The notes: generated by a model not told the origin, from the sequence alone. Shown: positions 44,769 to 53,647, numbered from the stretch's first letter. The stretch: DNA of 64,000 nt from Lusitaniella coriacea LEGE 07157 (GCF_015207425.1 NZ_JADEWZ010000025.1:18232-82231); one strand, 5' to 3'. Numbers and translations are program-made.

Positions 44769-46100
44769 ATGGCAAAGCAGTTAGGGCGACGGAAATTTTT
44801 AATTTATGGTTCCGCAGCATTGGGAACGAGCTTGTTGCTCAAAGGTTGCGGGGGGTCGGACAGTAGTGAAGTAGGAACGACAGAAAGCCCCGACGGGGAC
44901 TCTAGCACCGTTGCAGCGAGTAGTGGCGATACGATTAAAGTCGGGATTCTCCACTCTCTCAGTGGCACAATGGAAATTAGCGAAAAAACCGTTGTCGATG
45001 CAGAAAAGCTAGCCATTAAGGAAATTAACGAAGCAGGTGGCGTACTCGGCAAACAAATCGAAGCCGTTGTTGAAGATGGCGCTTCTGATTGGGATGTTTT
45101 CAAAGAGAAAGCCGAAAAACTGATCGACCAAGACAACGTTGTAACTATTTTTGGCTGCTGGACTTCTGCGAGTCGTAAAGCGGTTCTCGATGTGTTTGAG
45201 TCGAAAGAGCATATGCTCTGGTATCCCGTCCAGTATGAAGGACAGGAATGTTCCCAAAACGTCTTCTATACTGGTGCAGCCCCCAACCAACAAATCGAAC
45301 CCGCAGTAGAATGGCTGATGGAGAATAAGGGTGAAACCTTCTTCCTGGTGGGTTCTAACTACGTTTTCCCGAAAACTGCTAACACGATTATCAAAGAGCA
45401 GGTGAAGGCGTTAGGCGGCGAAGTGGTTGGGGAAGAGTACCTCGAACTCGGCGACCAAGAGGTTACGCCCATTATCGCCAAAATAAAACAAGACCTACCC
45501 GATGGCGGCGTTATCTTTAATACGCTCAACGGTGATAGCAACGCAGCATTCTTCAAGCAGATGAAAGGGGAAGGAATGGGCCCGGATAAGTACCCTGTCA
45601 TGTCTGTAAGCGTTGCCGAGGAAGAAGTTCGACAAATTGGGAAAGAATTTCTCTTGGGTCACTACGCTGCGTGGAACTACTTCCAAACCGTCGAGACTCC
45701 TGAAAATGAGAAGTGGGTCAAGGCATTTAAGGAAGAGTACGGCGAAGATCGCGTGACCAACGACCCGATGGAAGCGGCATACATTATGGTGTATCTGTGG
45801 AAGCAGGCAGTTGAAAAGGCAGGAACCCCAGACGATTTGGAGAAAGTGCGGGAAGCTGCTATCGGTCAAACCTTCGATGCGCCGGAAGGGAAAGTGACGA
45901 TGCAACCCAACCACCATATTTCCAAGACGGTGCGCATTGGCGAGATCAATGACGAGGGTCTATTTGATATTGTGTGGTCTACGGATGCGCCTGTAGATCC
46001 CGTTCCCTGGAACCAATTCGTTCCTTCAACGAAGGGTTATACCTGCGATTGGACGGCAACGGATAAGGAAGATCCCGGCAAGTTCAAGAAGGAAGAATAA
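44769..46100 (+). CDS. urtA: Urea ABC transporter substrate-binding protein
   Basis: A 443-residue periplasmic urea-binding protein. The N-terminus combines a twin-arginine-like start (GRRKFLIYGSAALG) with a lipobox (LLLKGCGG), so it is probably a lipoprotein. A Ser/Asp-rich linker follows, then the type I binding fold 'IKVGILHSLSGTMEISEKTV', with 'LHSLSGTM' and 'IFGCWTSASRKAVLDVFE', typical of UrtA. 'HHISKTVRIGEI' near the end is also family-typical. First gene of the urt cluster, behind an NtcA box. Confidence 0.97.
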   Translation: MAKQLGRRKFLIYGSAALGTSLLLKGCGGSDSSEVGTTESPDGDSSTVAASSGDTIKVGILHSLSGTMEISEKTVVDAEKLAIKEINEAGGVLGKQIEAVVEDGASDWDVFKEKAEKLIDQDNVVTIFGCWTSASRKAVLDVFESKEHMLWYPVQYEGQECSQNVFYTGAAPNQQIEPAVEWLMENKGETFFLVGSNYVFPKTANTIIKEQVKALGGEVVGEEYLELGDQEVTPIIAKIKQDLPDGGVIFNTLNGDSNAAFFKQMKGEGMGPDKYPVMSVSVAEEEVRQIGKEFLLGHYAAWNYFQTVETPENEKWVKAFKEEYGEDRVTNDPMEAAYIMVYLWKQAVEKAGTPDDLEKVREAAIGQTFDAPEGKVTMQPNHHISKTVRIGEINDEGLFDIVWSTDAPVDPVPWNQFVPSTKGYTCDWTATDKEDPGKFKKEE

Positions 46101-46124
46101 TCCGCGAATAGGGATACGCAAATA

Positions 46125-46143
46125 GGGCGCAATGCTTGCGCCC
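46125..46143. repeat. GGGCGCAA-type palindrome
   Basis: GGGCGCAATGCTTGCGCCC, followed by CTACC, downstream of urtA. Same family as the palindromes in and before the CHAT gene at 32-34 kb. Confidence 0.8.
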
Positions 46144-46222
46144 CTACCAGGGTTTCAGGCTTTAGCTCATATCGCTATTGTCCCGACTTACCGCCATTAC
46201 TTCTTGCTGTAGATTACTGATA

Positions 46223-46318
46223 ACTCCTAAAGAAACACAATTTTTCGCTTGGGGCTGGGCGGGTTTGAGCAACAGTTATTGCTATGATTCATGAGAGATT
46301 TGCAAAACCTGTCCCTAC
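46223..46318 (+). repeat. ~97-base dispersed element, copy 2
   Basis: It begins ACTCCTAAAGAAACACAAT and ends CAAAACCTGTCCCTAC, matching the copy at 12259-12355 at both ends and in length. It separates urtA from urtB. Confidence 0.7.
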
Positions 46319-46424
46319 TGCGACCTGACTGATGACTGATGAGGCGATCGCGATAAAAGTTTTGCCGTTGGGTGCCGATCGCTGATAACTGTTGAGGTGA
46401 TAACTGAAATAGGGGGAGGCAAGA

Positions 46425-47669
46425 TTGCTCGAACAAATTCTAGAAATTCTTTTTAATGTCATTAGTATTGGTTCGGTTTTACTTTTGGCTGCTCTGGGGT
46501 TAGCCATTGTTTTTGGATTGATGGGGGTGATTAACCTCGCTCATGGAGAGTTAATGATGTTGGGAGCCTATTCCACTTATGTGGTGCAACAGGGCTTCGA
46601 GCTGTGGGCGAAGGATGCTCTCGATTACTATCTTTGGGTTGCGCTTCCGGTTGCGTTTATTTTTACGGCTTTGGTAGGCGTTCTGCTGGAGAAGGGGGTG
46701 ATTCGCTTTCTGTATGGGCGACCTTTGGAAACGCTGCTGGCAACGTGGGGCGTAAGCTTGATTTTGCGGCAGTTTGTGCGCAGCGTCGATGGGGTTTTGT
46801 TGATTGGGATTGCGCTCTTTTGTTTGTTGTTTTTTGGGGGAATGTGGGTGTTGCGTCGTCGGGTGAATTGGGAGAGTACGCGCGATCGCGCGATCGCCAT
46901 CCTTCTGCCCCTATCCCTTGCCATCACTAGTATTGCCAGCATCCTACTGGGTAAAAACGAAGCCCTCACCAACAAATGGTTTGGTTCTCGCAACCTCGAT
47001 ATCACTTTCCCCAGTTGGCTCGATGAAAATCTTTCTCCTGAAAACCTCCCCAATTGGCTCGCTTGGCTGGGAAATTGGATGAAATCCGTCGGGTTAGAAG
47101 ATTTTAGCGTTCCCCGAACTCGATTATTCATTATTGGGCTGACAATCGTCTGTTTGCTTGGGGTATATCTCTTTTTAAACCGCTCCAATTGGGGATTGCG
47201 CATTCGAGCCGTCACGCAGAATCGCAGTATGAGCGCCTGTTTGGGAATTCCCACCCGTCAAGTGGATGCTTTTACCTTTGCTCTCGGTTCCGGTTTAGCG
47301 GGAATTGCTGGGTGTGCGGTCACTTTAATCGGTTCGGTCGGGCCCAACATGGGGGGAAATTATATTGTTGATGCCTTTATGGTGGTGGTTGTTGGCGGCG
47401 TTGGCAACCTCTTTGGCAGTATTTTAGCGGCATTGGGCATTAGTACCGCCAATTACCTGATTAGTGTTGAAACCTTTGTACCGATGTTTGAAGCGCTGCA
47501 AACTCAGGTGGCTTTCCTGAAACCCCTTTGGGAATCCTTTGTAACCTTCTTTGAATTTTTCGGCACTTCAAGTATGGCAAAAGTGTTGGTTTTTGCCCTG
47601 ATTATCGCATTCTTGCAGATTCGACCTGCGGGGATTTTTCCTCAAAAGGGTCGTTCGGTCGAGCTTTAA
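46425..47669 (+). CDS. urtB: Urea ABC transporter permease UrtB
   Basis: A 414-residue LivH-type permease with about nine membrane helices. 'LAIVFGLMGVINLAHGELMM', 'IRAVTQNRSMSACLGIPTRQ' and 'GSVGPNMGGNYIVDAFMVVV' are family hallmarks. It starts at TTG 46425, supported by a very strong ribosome-binding site (AGGGGGAGG) five bases upstream; no ATG lies at a reasonable place. A charged stretch with a HIP1 site (about residues 140-220) makes it somewhat longer than the common form. It is 324 bases from urtA, with two repeats in between. Confidence 0.95.
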   Translation: MLEQILEILFNVISIGSVLLLAALGLAIVFGLMGVINLAHGELMMLGAYSTYVVQQGFELWAKDALDYYLWVALPVAFIFTALVGVLLEKGVIRFLYGRPLETLLATWGVSLILRQFVRSVDGVLLIGIALFCLLFFGGMWVLRRRVNWESTRDRAIAILLPLSLAITSIASILLGKNEALTNKWFGSRNLDITFPSWLDENLSPENLPNWLAWLGNWMKSVGLEDFSVPRTRLFIIGLTIVCLLGVYLFLNRSNWGLRIRAVTQNRSMSACLGIPTRQVDAFTFALGSGLAGIAGCAVTLIGSVGPNMGGNYIVDAFMVVVVGGVGNLFGSILAALGISTANYLISVETFVPMFEALQTQVAFLKPLWESFVTFFEFFGTSSMAKVLVFALIIAFLQIRPAGIFPQKGRSVEL

Positions 47670-47693
47670 TTTAATGGCACTGACTTAGCGCTG

Positions 47694-47708
47694 GTGGGCA
47701 TTGCCCAC
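47694..47708. repeat. GTGGGCATTGCCCAC palindrome
   Basis: Followed by CCTACAC. Related palindromes are at 49061-49075, 61836-61850 and 18021-18037, all outside genes. Confidence 0.75.
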
Positions 47709-47778
47709 CCTACACAGTATCAAGCTACTCCGTGTCAGTCTTAACTATGGATTGTTCCCTTCTAAATACCCCGTACCG

Positions 47779-48966
47779 ATGACAGAACAAGCAGCACCTG
47801 TTCAAAGCACCCGTAAGAAAAAACGGCAAAAACTTAAAAGAGAAATAATCGCGATCGCGGTTTTGGGTATAATCCTCGCAGTCGCCATGCCGGCAATCCT
47901 TTACGCCCTCAATATTGGGTTTCGCCTCAAGTTTTTAGGGCGATTTCTCTCCCTGGCCATTATTGCTCTCGGAATTGACCTGATTTGGGGCTATACGGGA
48001 CTGTTGAGTTTGGGACACGGCATCTTTTTTGCCTTGGGGGGATATTCCCTCGCCATGCACTTGAAAGTACAAGATGGCGAACTGCCGGATTTTATGACGC
48101 AGTATGGGGTAGATCAATTGCCCTGGTTTTGGGAACCCTACCAATCCTTTCCCTTTACCCTAATTGCCATTGTGGTATTGCCGATGGCGGTGGCGGGAAT
48201 CTTGGGATATTTAGTCTTTCGCAATCGCATTCGAGGGGTCTATTTTTCGATTTTGACCCAAGCGGCATTGCTGGTGTTCTACTATTTCTTCAAAGGACCC
48301 ATCGAGCTATTTAACGGCACAAACGGGCTGAAAACCGATAGCGATACCCTATTTGGGGCGGTGGTCAGCTCCCAAAGCGTCCAGTTTGTCTTTTACGAAG
48401 TCACGGTATTGCTGTTGATTGCTGCCTATCTCCTCTGTCGGTGGCTGACTAGCGGGCGATTTGGACGGTTGTTAATTGCCATTCGGGACGATGAAAACCG
48501 CGTCCGTTTTTCCGGTTACGACCCGACGGGATTTAAAGTGGTTGTATTTGCCATTTCCGGGGCATTAGCAGGGATTGCCGGGGCGCTGTATAGCGTGCAA
48601 ACGGGGATTGTTACGCCGGATAACACGATGGAAGTGGCATTTTCCATTGAAATGGTGATTTGGGTTGCAGTGGGGGGACGAGGAACGCTCGTTGGTGCGA
48701 TTTTGGGTGCGGTGTTGGTAAGCCTCGCCAGAACGCTATTGAGTGAAAAATTCCCCGATTTCTGGCTATTTTTCCAAGGGGGATTATTTTTATTGGTGGT
48801 TACGGTGCTTCCCGATGGGATTGTGGGGTGGTTTCGCGGGGGAGGAATCAATCGCGCGCGATCGCTGTTTGGGTTTCCAAAACCCGTTTTTACCTACCCC
48901 AGTTTAGAAGAAGATCCGGAAGTGCAGAAGGAGCGGGAGGTTTTTGAGGAGACGGAGACGCGGTGA
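47779..48966 (+). CDS. urtC: Urea ABC transporter permease UrtC
   Basis: A 395-residue LivM-type permease, read from the ATG at 47779; the 26 codons before it are repeat-derived. 'GIDLIWGYTGLLSLGHGIFF', 'LFNGTNGLKTDSDTLFG' and 'AIRDDENRVRFSGYDPTGFK' are typical. The C-terminal 'VQKEREVFEETETR' is encoded partly by a 20-base stretch repeated 47 bases downstream, so the last few residues may come from repeat spread. Next gene of the transporter is urtD after 210 bases. Confidence 0.95.
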   Translation: MTEQAAPVQSTRKKKRQKLKREIIAIAVLGIILAVAMPAILYALNIGFRLKFLGRFLSLAIIALGIDLIWGYTGLLSLGHGIFFALGGYSLAMHLKVQDGELPDFMTQYGVDQLPWFWEPYQSFPFTLIAIVVLPMAVAGILGYLVFRNRIRGVYFSILTQAALLVFYYFFKGPIELFNGTNGLKTDSDTLFGAVVSSQSVQFVFYEVTVLLLIAAYLLCRWLTSGRFGRLLIAIRDDENRVRFSGYDPTGFKVVVFAISGALAGIAGALYSVQTGIVTPDNTMEVAFSIEMVIWVAVGGRGTLVGAILGAVLVSLARTLLSEKFPDFWLFFQGGLFLLVVTVLPDGIVGWFRGGGINRARSLFGFPKPVFTYPSLEEDPEVQKEREVFEETETR

Positions 48967-48981
48967 CGTGGGGAGAGCAGG

Positions 48982-49075
48982 GGGAGGTTTTTGAGGAGAC
49001 GGCACTTCGACACGCTCAGTGACCGGGAGACGCGGGGATGCGGAGAAACGGAGAAGTAGGGTGGGCAATGCCCAC
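48982..49075. repeat. Repeat patch between urtC and urtD
   Basis: Contains the second copy of GGTTTTTGAGGAGACGG (the first is the 3' end of urtC), CACTTCGACACGCTCAGTG (49003-49021) and GTGGGCAATGCCCAC (49061-49075). Confidence 0.7.
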
Positions 49076-49176
49076 CAGCTAAAGCATATTTAAATTGAGT
49101 TTTCCCACACCCTACACTCTGCAACCCACACCCTTTACGAGGATTTGAAAATCACGGTTTAAATGTTGAACAGCTT

Positions 49177-50322
49177 ATGACTGAAAAAATTCTAGAAATT
49201 GAAGATTTGACCGTCGCGTTTGATGGGTTTAAAGCGATTAATCAGCTTAACTTCAGCATGGATGCGGGAGAGTTACGCACGATTATTGGGCCCAATGGTG
49301 CGGGAAAAACCACTTTTTTGGACGCGATTACGGGGAAAGTTCAACCCACCAAAGGACAAGTTCGCTTTAAAGGTCGCAATCTTCGCCGTCTTTCCGAGCA
49401 TAAAATTTCTCGCTTGGGAATCGGTCGCAAGTTCCAAACCCCAAGGGTTTATCTCAACCTGACGGTACGAGAGAATTTAGATTTAGCTTGCAATCGTAAT
49501 AAGAATGTCCTTGCCACATTGTTCCAAAAACCTCCAGCGCGCGATCGCGGACACGTGGGAGGATTGTTAGAAACCATCGGCTTGACGGCAAAAGCCAACC
49601 TCAAAGCAGACTTACTTTCCCACGGCGAAAAGCAGCGTTTGGAAATTGGGATGCTCGTCGCGCAATCGCCGGATTTATTATTGGTAGACGAACCCGTTGC
49701 GGGATTAACCGACGAAGAAACGGAAAATGTCGGCGCACTGCTCATTGCACTCGCTGAGAGTCATTCAATTATCGTCATCGAACACGATATGGAATTCGTG
49801 CGGCAAATTGCCCGCAAAGTCACAGTATTGCATCAAGGATCTGTGTTGTGCGAAGGGACGATGGATGAGGTGCAAAACGATCCTCGCGTGATTGAAGTGT
49901 ATTTGGGAGAAGTACCCACTATTACTCCCCAACAAATGATAATTCTCCGCATTGCGGCGACAATGGCTTGGTCTGATGGAAATTTAGCGCCAGAGGAAGC
50001 AGAGGTCATTTTATCTCGCCTCAGCCGCCAATTTGCCACAGATTCCCAACAACAGGAGCAATTGAAAGAGGAATTACAAAATCATTTAACTCAAAATGCG
50101 AAGATTGAGAGTTTAGTTCCCCAACTTGAGGAAGTTGAGGATCGGCAATTGGCACTGAGACTGAGTTATGAAGCGATCGCGTCGAGTCGCCGAACTCCCA
50201 ACGAACCTGCAATTAACGAAGAAGAAGCCACTGCTTACCAAAGGTTGTTGGAACTCCTCGATCTTCCACCGGAGGTGGTGCAACAAATTGAAGCGGAAGT
50301 TGCAGCAGAATTGAGGCGATAA
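49177..50322 (+). CDS. urtD: Urea ABC transporter ATPase UrtD fused to a TerB-like helical domain
   Basis: A 381-residue ATPase; ordinary UrtD has about 250 residues. The ABC part is complete: Walker A 'IGPNGAGKTTFLDAITGKV', signature 'LLSHGEKQRLEIG', Walker B 'PDLLLVDEPVAGLTDEE' and switch His 'VIEHDMEFV'. It ends at about residue 247 with the usual 'VIEVYLGE'. The added ~130 residues are helical: 'ILRIAATMAWSDGNLAPEEA' looks like the TerB/tellurite-resistance motif with its acidic metal-binding pattern, and the end is 'LELLDLPPEVVQQIEAEVAA'. urtE, normally next, is absent; what follows is intergenic DNA and an L,D-transpeptidase gene. Confidence 0.92.
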   Translation: MTEKILEIEDLTVAFDGFKAINQLNFSMDAGELRTIIGPNGAGKTTFLDAITGKVQPTKGQVRFKGRNLRRLSEHKISRLGIGRKFQTPRVYLNLTVRENLDLACNRNKNVLATLFQKPPARDRGHVGGLLETIGLTAKANLKADLLSHGEKQRLEIGMLVAQSPDLLLVDEPVAGLTDEETENVGALLIALAESHSIIVIEHDMEFVRQIARKVTVLHQGSVLCEGTMDEVQNDPRVIEVYLGEVPTITPQQMIILRIAATMAWSDGNLAPEEAEVILSRLSRQFATDSQQQEQLKEELQNHLTQNAKIESLVPQLEEVEDRQLALRLSYEAIASSRRTPNEPAINEEEATAYQRLLELLDLPPEVVQQIEAEVAAELRR

Positions 50323-50864
50323 TGGAGATATAGCTGGAGTATTTAGGATATCGGTGAAGATGAGCTGATATCAAATCTTCCTAATTGCTCATTATAAAAA
50401 TTCACCGCTAGGTCGGCTTGCGACCTCTGAGGTTTCCTCAGAGGCGTTCCGACCTCTCCCACTCTCCTCGGTCAGCGTTCCCTTGCGTCTTTCGCCGACG
50501 CGGGGTCTAACCGTTCACCGTGTCAGCCCTAACTAAGGCGATTCAAACGGATTTTATATGAGGGAGCTGGGGGAGAAAGATGAAGAACTTGAGTTCTTGG
50601 CGGTTTGAGGAAACAACCCATTCACATTAAGCGTAACTCTAGATTTATGGAGTTTGTGAGGAACCTCCTGACAATGGTAATGGTCTACCTATTTCTGAAG
50701 AGAGATATAAGAGAGTGGATTGCTTTGCCCTTCTCTAAGCTGGTTATATCAAATCCGCTTAATTGCCCATTGCAAAAAACTTCTCCGCGTCCCCGTGTCT
50801 CCCCTTCCCCGTGTCAATCCTAACTGTGGCGATTCAGCCGGATATCATATTATTGGTGGCTAAG
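50323..50864. other. Intergenic region with repeats
   Basis: No convincing gene in 540 bases. A modular palindromic element occupies 50410-50511, one end of the 109-base element (TTCACATTAAGCGT) is at 50621-50634, and GTGTCA...CTAACT words near 50510-50530 and 50810-50830 are repeat fragments. A 72-codon open frame at 50605-50823 crosses these repeats and is not credible. Confidence 0.6.
50410..50511 (+). repeat. Modular palindromic element (hairpin CCTCTGAGG/CCTCAGAGG)
   Basis: A perfect nine-pair hairpin with TTT loop at 50424-50444. The right end (GCCGACGCGGGGTCT) matches the corresponding end at 60 kb. Confidence 0.7.
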
Positions 50865-51407
50865 ATGCTTCATCGCTTATCTAAAACGGTTCAAAGCATT
50901 TTGATGGGATCGAGTGCTGTTTTTTTGTTGCTGGGGGGAGGGGACGCGATCGCGTCGAGTCCTTTTTCCAGAGAATTGCCTCCATTAGGAGAAGCGACGC
51001 AATTCTTACCCGACGTGGAAGAAACCCGTTTAATCTTACGTTTGCGCGATCGCCGCGTGTACTATTATATCGGCGATGAAATACTCTTTAGCTATCCCGT
51101 CGCGATCGGTAGGAAAGGTTGGGAAACTCCAACGGGTCAATTTAGCATTCTACAAAAGATTCCCCATCCCACTTGGCAGCATCCCTTTACCCAAGAAATC
51201 GTCCCACCCGGCCCTGAAAACCCCCTCGGCGTGAGATGGATCGGATTTTGGACGGATGGTCAAAACTATATCGGATTCCACGGTACGCCTAACGAAGAAC
51301 TGATCGGACAAGCTGTGTCTCATGGTTGCGTGCGGATGCGGAACACCGATATTACGGCGCTTTTTGAGAAAGTTAAACTGGGAACCCCCGTCATTGTCGA
51401 ACCTTAA
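50865..51407 (+). CDS. L,D-transpeptidase (YkuD family)
   Basis: A 180-residue exported peptidoglycan cross-linking enzyme. It is read from the ATG at 50865, which gives a proper signal peptide ('LMGSSAVFLLLGGGDAIASS'); upstream codons are repeat-derived. The YkuD domain has 'LRDRRVYYYIGDEILFSYPV', 'TPTGQFSILQKIPHP' and the catalytic 'GFHGTPNEELIGQAVSHGCV', where His and Cys of SHGCVRM are the active site. Normal length for a minimal family member. Confidence 0.95.
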   Translation: MLHRLSKTVQSILMGSSAVFLLLGGGDAIASSPFSRELPPLGEATQFLPDVEETRLILRLRDRRVYYYIGDEILFSYPVAIGRKGWETPTGQFSILQKIPHPTWQHPFTQEIVPPGPENPLGVRWIGFWTDGQNYIGFHGTPNEELIGQAVSHGCVRMRNTDITALFEKVKLGTPVIVEP

Positions 51408-51491
51408 TATAAAATCCGGTTGAATGCCCTCAGTGCGGAGAGTAAGGGAGCAGGGGAAGCTGGGGAAGCAGGGGGAGTTTTTGGATGAAAC

Positions 51492-51660
51492 GGCACTTCG
51501 ACACGCTCAGTGACCGGGAGACGCGGCACTTCGACACGCTCAGTGACGGGGAGACGGGGTGAGGACTGTTCGCTATTTTCCTGAACTATTCCCTATTCCC
51601 TATTCCCTATTCCCTGTTCCCTTTTCCTAGCAAGGGTTTCATGTAATTCACATCAGGCGT
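51492..51660. repeat. Repeat patch: two CACTTCGACACGCTCAGTG copies, heptamers and a 109-base element end
   Basis: CACTTCGACACGCTCAGTG-type copies are at 51494-51512 and 51527-51545. CTATTCCC heptamers are at 51588-51616. ATTCACATCAGGCGT, an end of the 109-base family, closes the patch at 51660 and overlaps the 3' end of the peroxidase gene. Confidence 0.75.
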
Positions 51661-53459
51661 AATAGGCAATTTGAAGGATTTGATATAACAGAATGCAACC
51701 GACTGGATCTGCCAACGCGCCGCCAGGGAGCAAAACCATTTTCAACGCCGACTAAGGCGGGACTGATTTCGGGATAGTGTCGTTTGAGAACGGCGAGCAT
51801 ATTGTTTTCATCAATCCAGTCCAAACCGAATTGGGTGTAAACCTCAGCCGTATAATCTTTGGTAAAGAAGCGATCGCTCTTGAGTCTTCGAGAAGCCATG
51901 AGGATAAAGATGCGGAAGGCGGTATCGCTGAACCCGAATCCTGTTGGCGGATTTTCTGCAAACATCCCCACCATTAAATCGACGGCTTCGAGGTTGTTGT
52001 TGTAGACTTCGCGCAGTTCTTTTGCCCATTGGGGGTTAGTGGTAATCTCTTCAAAGGATTTTACGCGATCGCGCCCAATCAATTCCCGGAAGGTATTGTA
52101 TCGAGGAACGCCCCGTTCGCGATCGCGCAGAATATCCACTGCCGCCAAATCAAAAACCTCCCCATTATCTCGCACCAATTTTTGCAACAAGCACGGATAA
52201 TTATGCAGTGTAATGGCACCGGGATGAGAAATCCCAAAAGAGTAAAATAAATCCGGCATCGAAACTTCTTCTAACACCCCCCGCGTCCGATTTCCAGACA
52301 CCTCAAACAAATCCTTCGATAACAGCAACTCGCCATCTTTGAGGGAATGAAACTCAAACACATCCGGCATCAACGGGTGCATCCGATATACCGCCACAAA
52401 CTCCTCCGTAATCGCATAGGTTGCAGCGTGATGATCCGTTGGCGAACCCACAATCCCACTCAACAACTCCCCATCCCCAAAACGTCCCCAAATCCGCTTC
52501 ATCTCTCGATCCAGCATTCCCCACCAATTCGCTCTCATGGCGATTTGTAGCGCCGGATGTCCCAAAATTGCCGGAGTCCATTCCACCGTATGAATTTTCG
52601 CCAGCAACGCTGCATTAATCAGGCGCGCGTGGTTAAAAAGCTTATCGTCCGTCCAATCCGGATACCGTTGCTTGAGGCAATCGCACAGAAAATTGTGTTC
52701 TTTGACAAACAGGACGTGCAACATACTCAGTCCCACCCACCAATTATCATTAAAACCCGTCGCATCAACCCCAGTCTCCGGGTCAACTGACAACAACCCA
52801 TCCTCGCCAATTGCCAACTTACCATCCACATGAGAGCGCAATCGATCGACCGTCTCCGCATCGCTGCCATAAATCTGCGAAGCATCCCACCAGTGCGTCA
52901 CTTTATTCTGATACGTCGGAGCATTTTGAGTATCCCCCTCAACGCGAGTCTCATCCGCTAGGGTTTTTCCCACCGCCATCGGTCGATGTTCTTGAAGCCA
53001 AGGATCGCCTTCTTCTAACGGAATTTCTAACATCTCATCGGAATTTTTCCCGTGAGCAAACCAATCGTGGGTTTGGAATTGAATCCATGCACCGGCTAAT
53101 AAATTCAGCGTAGTTGCAGGCACAAACTCATCCCGCGTCATCAACATCCGACTGATTTGACGAGGATTTGGATTGAGTAAATTCTGCTCGTCTGGATGGG
53201 TATATTTCAGAGGAACATTACGTCCAAAACGAGCGTCCGTTTTCCCCATTGCCGGGTTGTTTAAGTCGTTATTACTCCCATCTGCCATACGAATTTTTAG
53301 AAAATTTTCATCAGAACTTTGTACGAAAGAAGCATCATCCTGTATGGGTAATTGCGAAGTATCATAAATATTTTTTTGCCGCATCCTATCGCGGAATTTA
53401 ATTAATTTTAAGAGTCCGAAAAAAATAGGAAGTTTATGCCACGACTTCTTGCCAAACAT
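51648..53459 (-). CDS. Haem peroxidase-family fatty-acid alpha-dioxygenase (alpha-DOX)-like
   Basis: A 603-residue member of the animal-type haem peroxidase superfamily. The best resemblance I can recall is plant and cyanobacterial fatty-acid alpha-dioxygenase: 'WIQFQTHDWFAHGKNSDEM'-type segment with the distal His; 'SMLHVLFVKEHNFLCDCLKQ'; 'HARLINAALLAKIHTVEWTP'; 'MRANWWGMLDREMKRIWGRF'; 'FVAVYRMHPLMPD' (catalytic Tyr and proximal-side His region); and 'AFRIFILMASRRLKSDRFFT'. Such enzymes add O2 at C2 of fatty acids, giving 2-hydroperoxides. The last codons (L-R-L-M-stop) lie in the end of a 109-base repeat. Lipid substrate is inferred. Confidence 0.9.
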   Translation of the reverse strand: MFGKKSWHKLPIFFGLLKLIKFRDRMRQKNIYDTSQLPIQDDASFVQSSDENFLKIRMADGSNNDLNNPAMGKTDARFGRNVPLKYTHPDEQNLLNPNPRQISRMLMTRDEFVPATTLNLLAGAWIQFQTHDWFAHGKNSDEMLEIPLEEGDPWLQEHRPMAVGKTLADETRVEGDTQNAPTYQNKVTHWWDASQIYGSDAETVDRLRSHVDGKLAIGEDGLLSVDPETGVDATGFNDNWWVGLSMLHVLFVKEHNFLCDCLKQRYPDWTDDKLFNHARLINAALLAKIHTVEWTPAILGHPALQIAMRANWWGMLDREMKRIWGRFGDGELLSGIVGSPTDHHAATYAITEEFVAVYRMHPLMPDVFEFHSLKDGELLLSKDLFEVSGNRTRGVLEEVSMPDLFYSFGISHPGAITLHNYPCLLQKLVRDNGEVFDLAAVDILRDRERGVPRYNTFRELIGRDRVKSFEEITTNPQWAKELREVYNNNLEAVDLMVGMFAENPPTGFGFSDTAFRIFILMASRRLKSDRFFTKDYTAEVYTQFGLDWIDENNMLAVLKRHYPEISPALVGVENGFAPWRRVGRSSRLHSVISNPSNCLLRLM

Positions 53460-53544
53460 TATCTAGTTCTTCTGTCTTAAGGAGCAATATGTTCTCACTT
53501 TACCGGGAATTCTGAGAAATTGAGAGGAAACGACACTCCCTTCC

Positions 53545-53572
53545 CCGTGTCAGTCTCATTCACAATTTGAAT
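53545..53572 (-). repeat. End fragment of the ~108-base element family
   Basis: CCGTGTCAGTCTCATTCACA followed by ATTTGAAT is the reverse of the sequence at 3179-3207 and of the left ends at 15243 and 59948. Confidence 0.6.
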
Positions 53573-53647
53573 CCATAGCAGCTTAGATAGGGAGAGGGGG
53601 AAAATTGCAATAAGATAGAGAACATAAATTGAAGACGTGCTGACCTA

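Noticed and set aside
50605..50823. Open frame of 72 codons before the L,D-transpeptidase
   Set aside because: It crosses ends of two repeat families and has no recognisable protein pattern.
53460..53647. TPP riboswitch upstream of thiE
   Set aside because: The conserved CUGAGA and ACCUGAUC-type boxes are not found in the leader.
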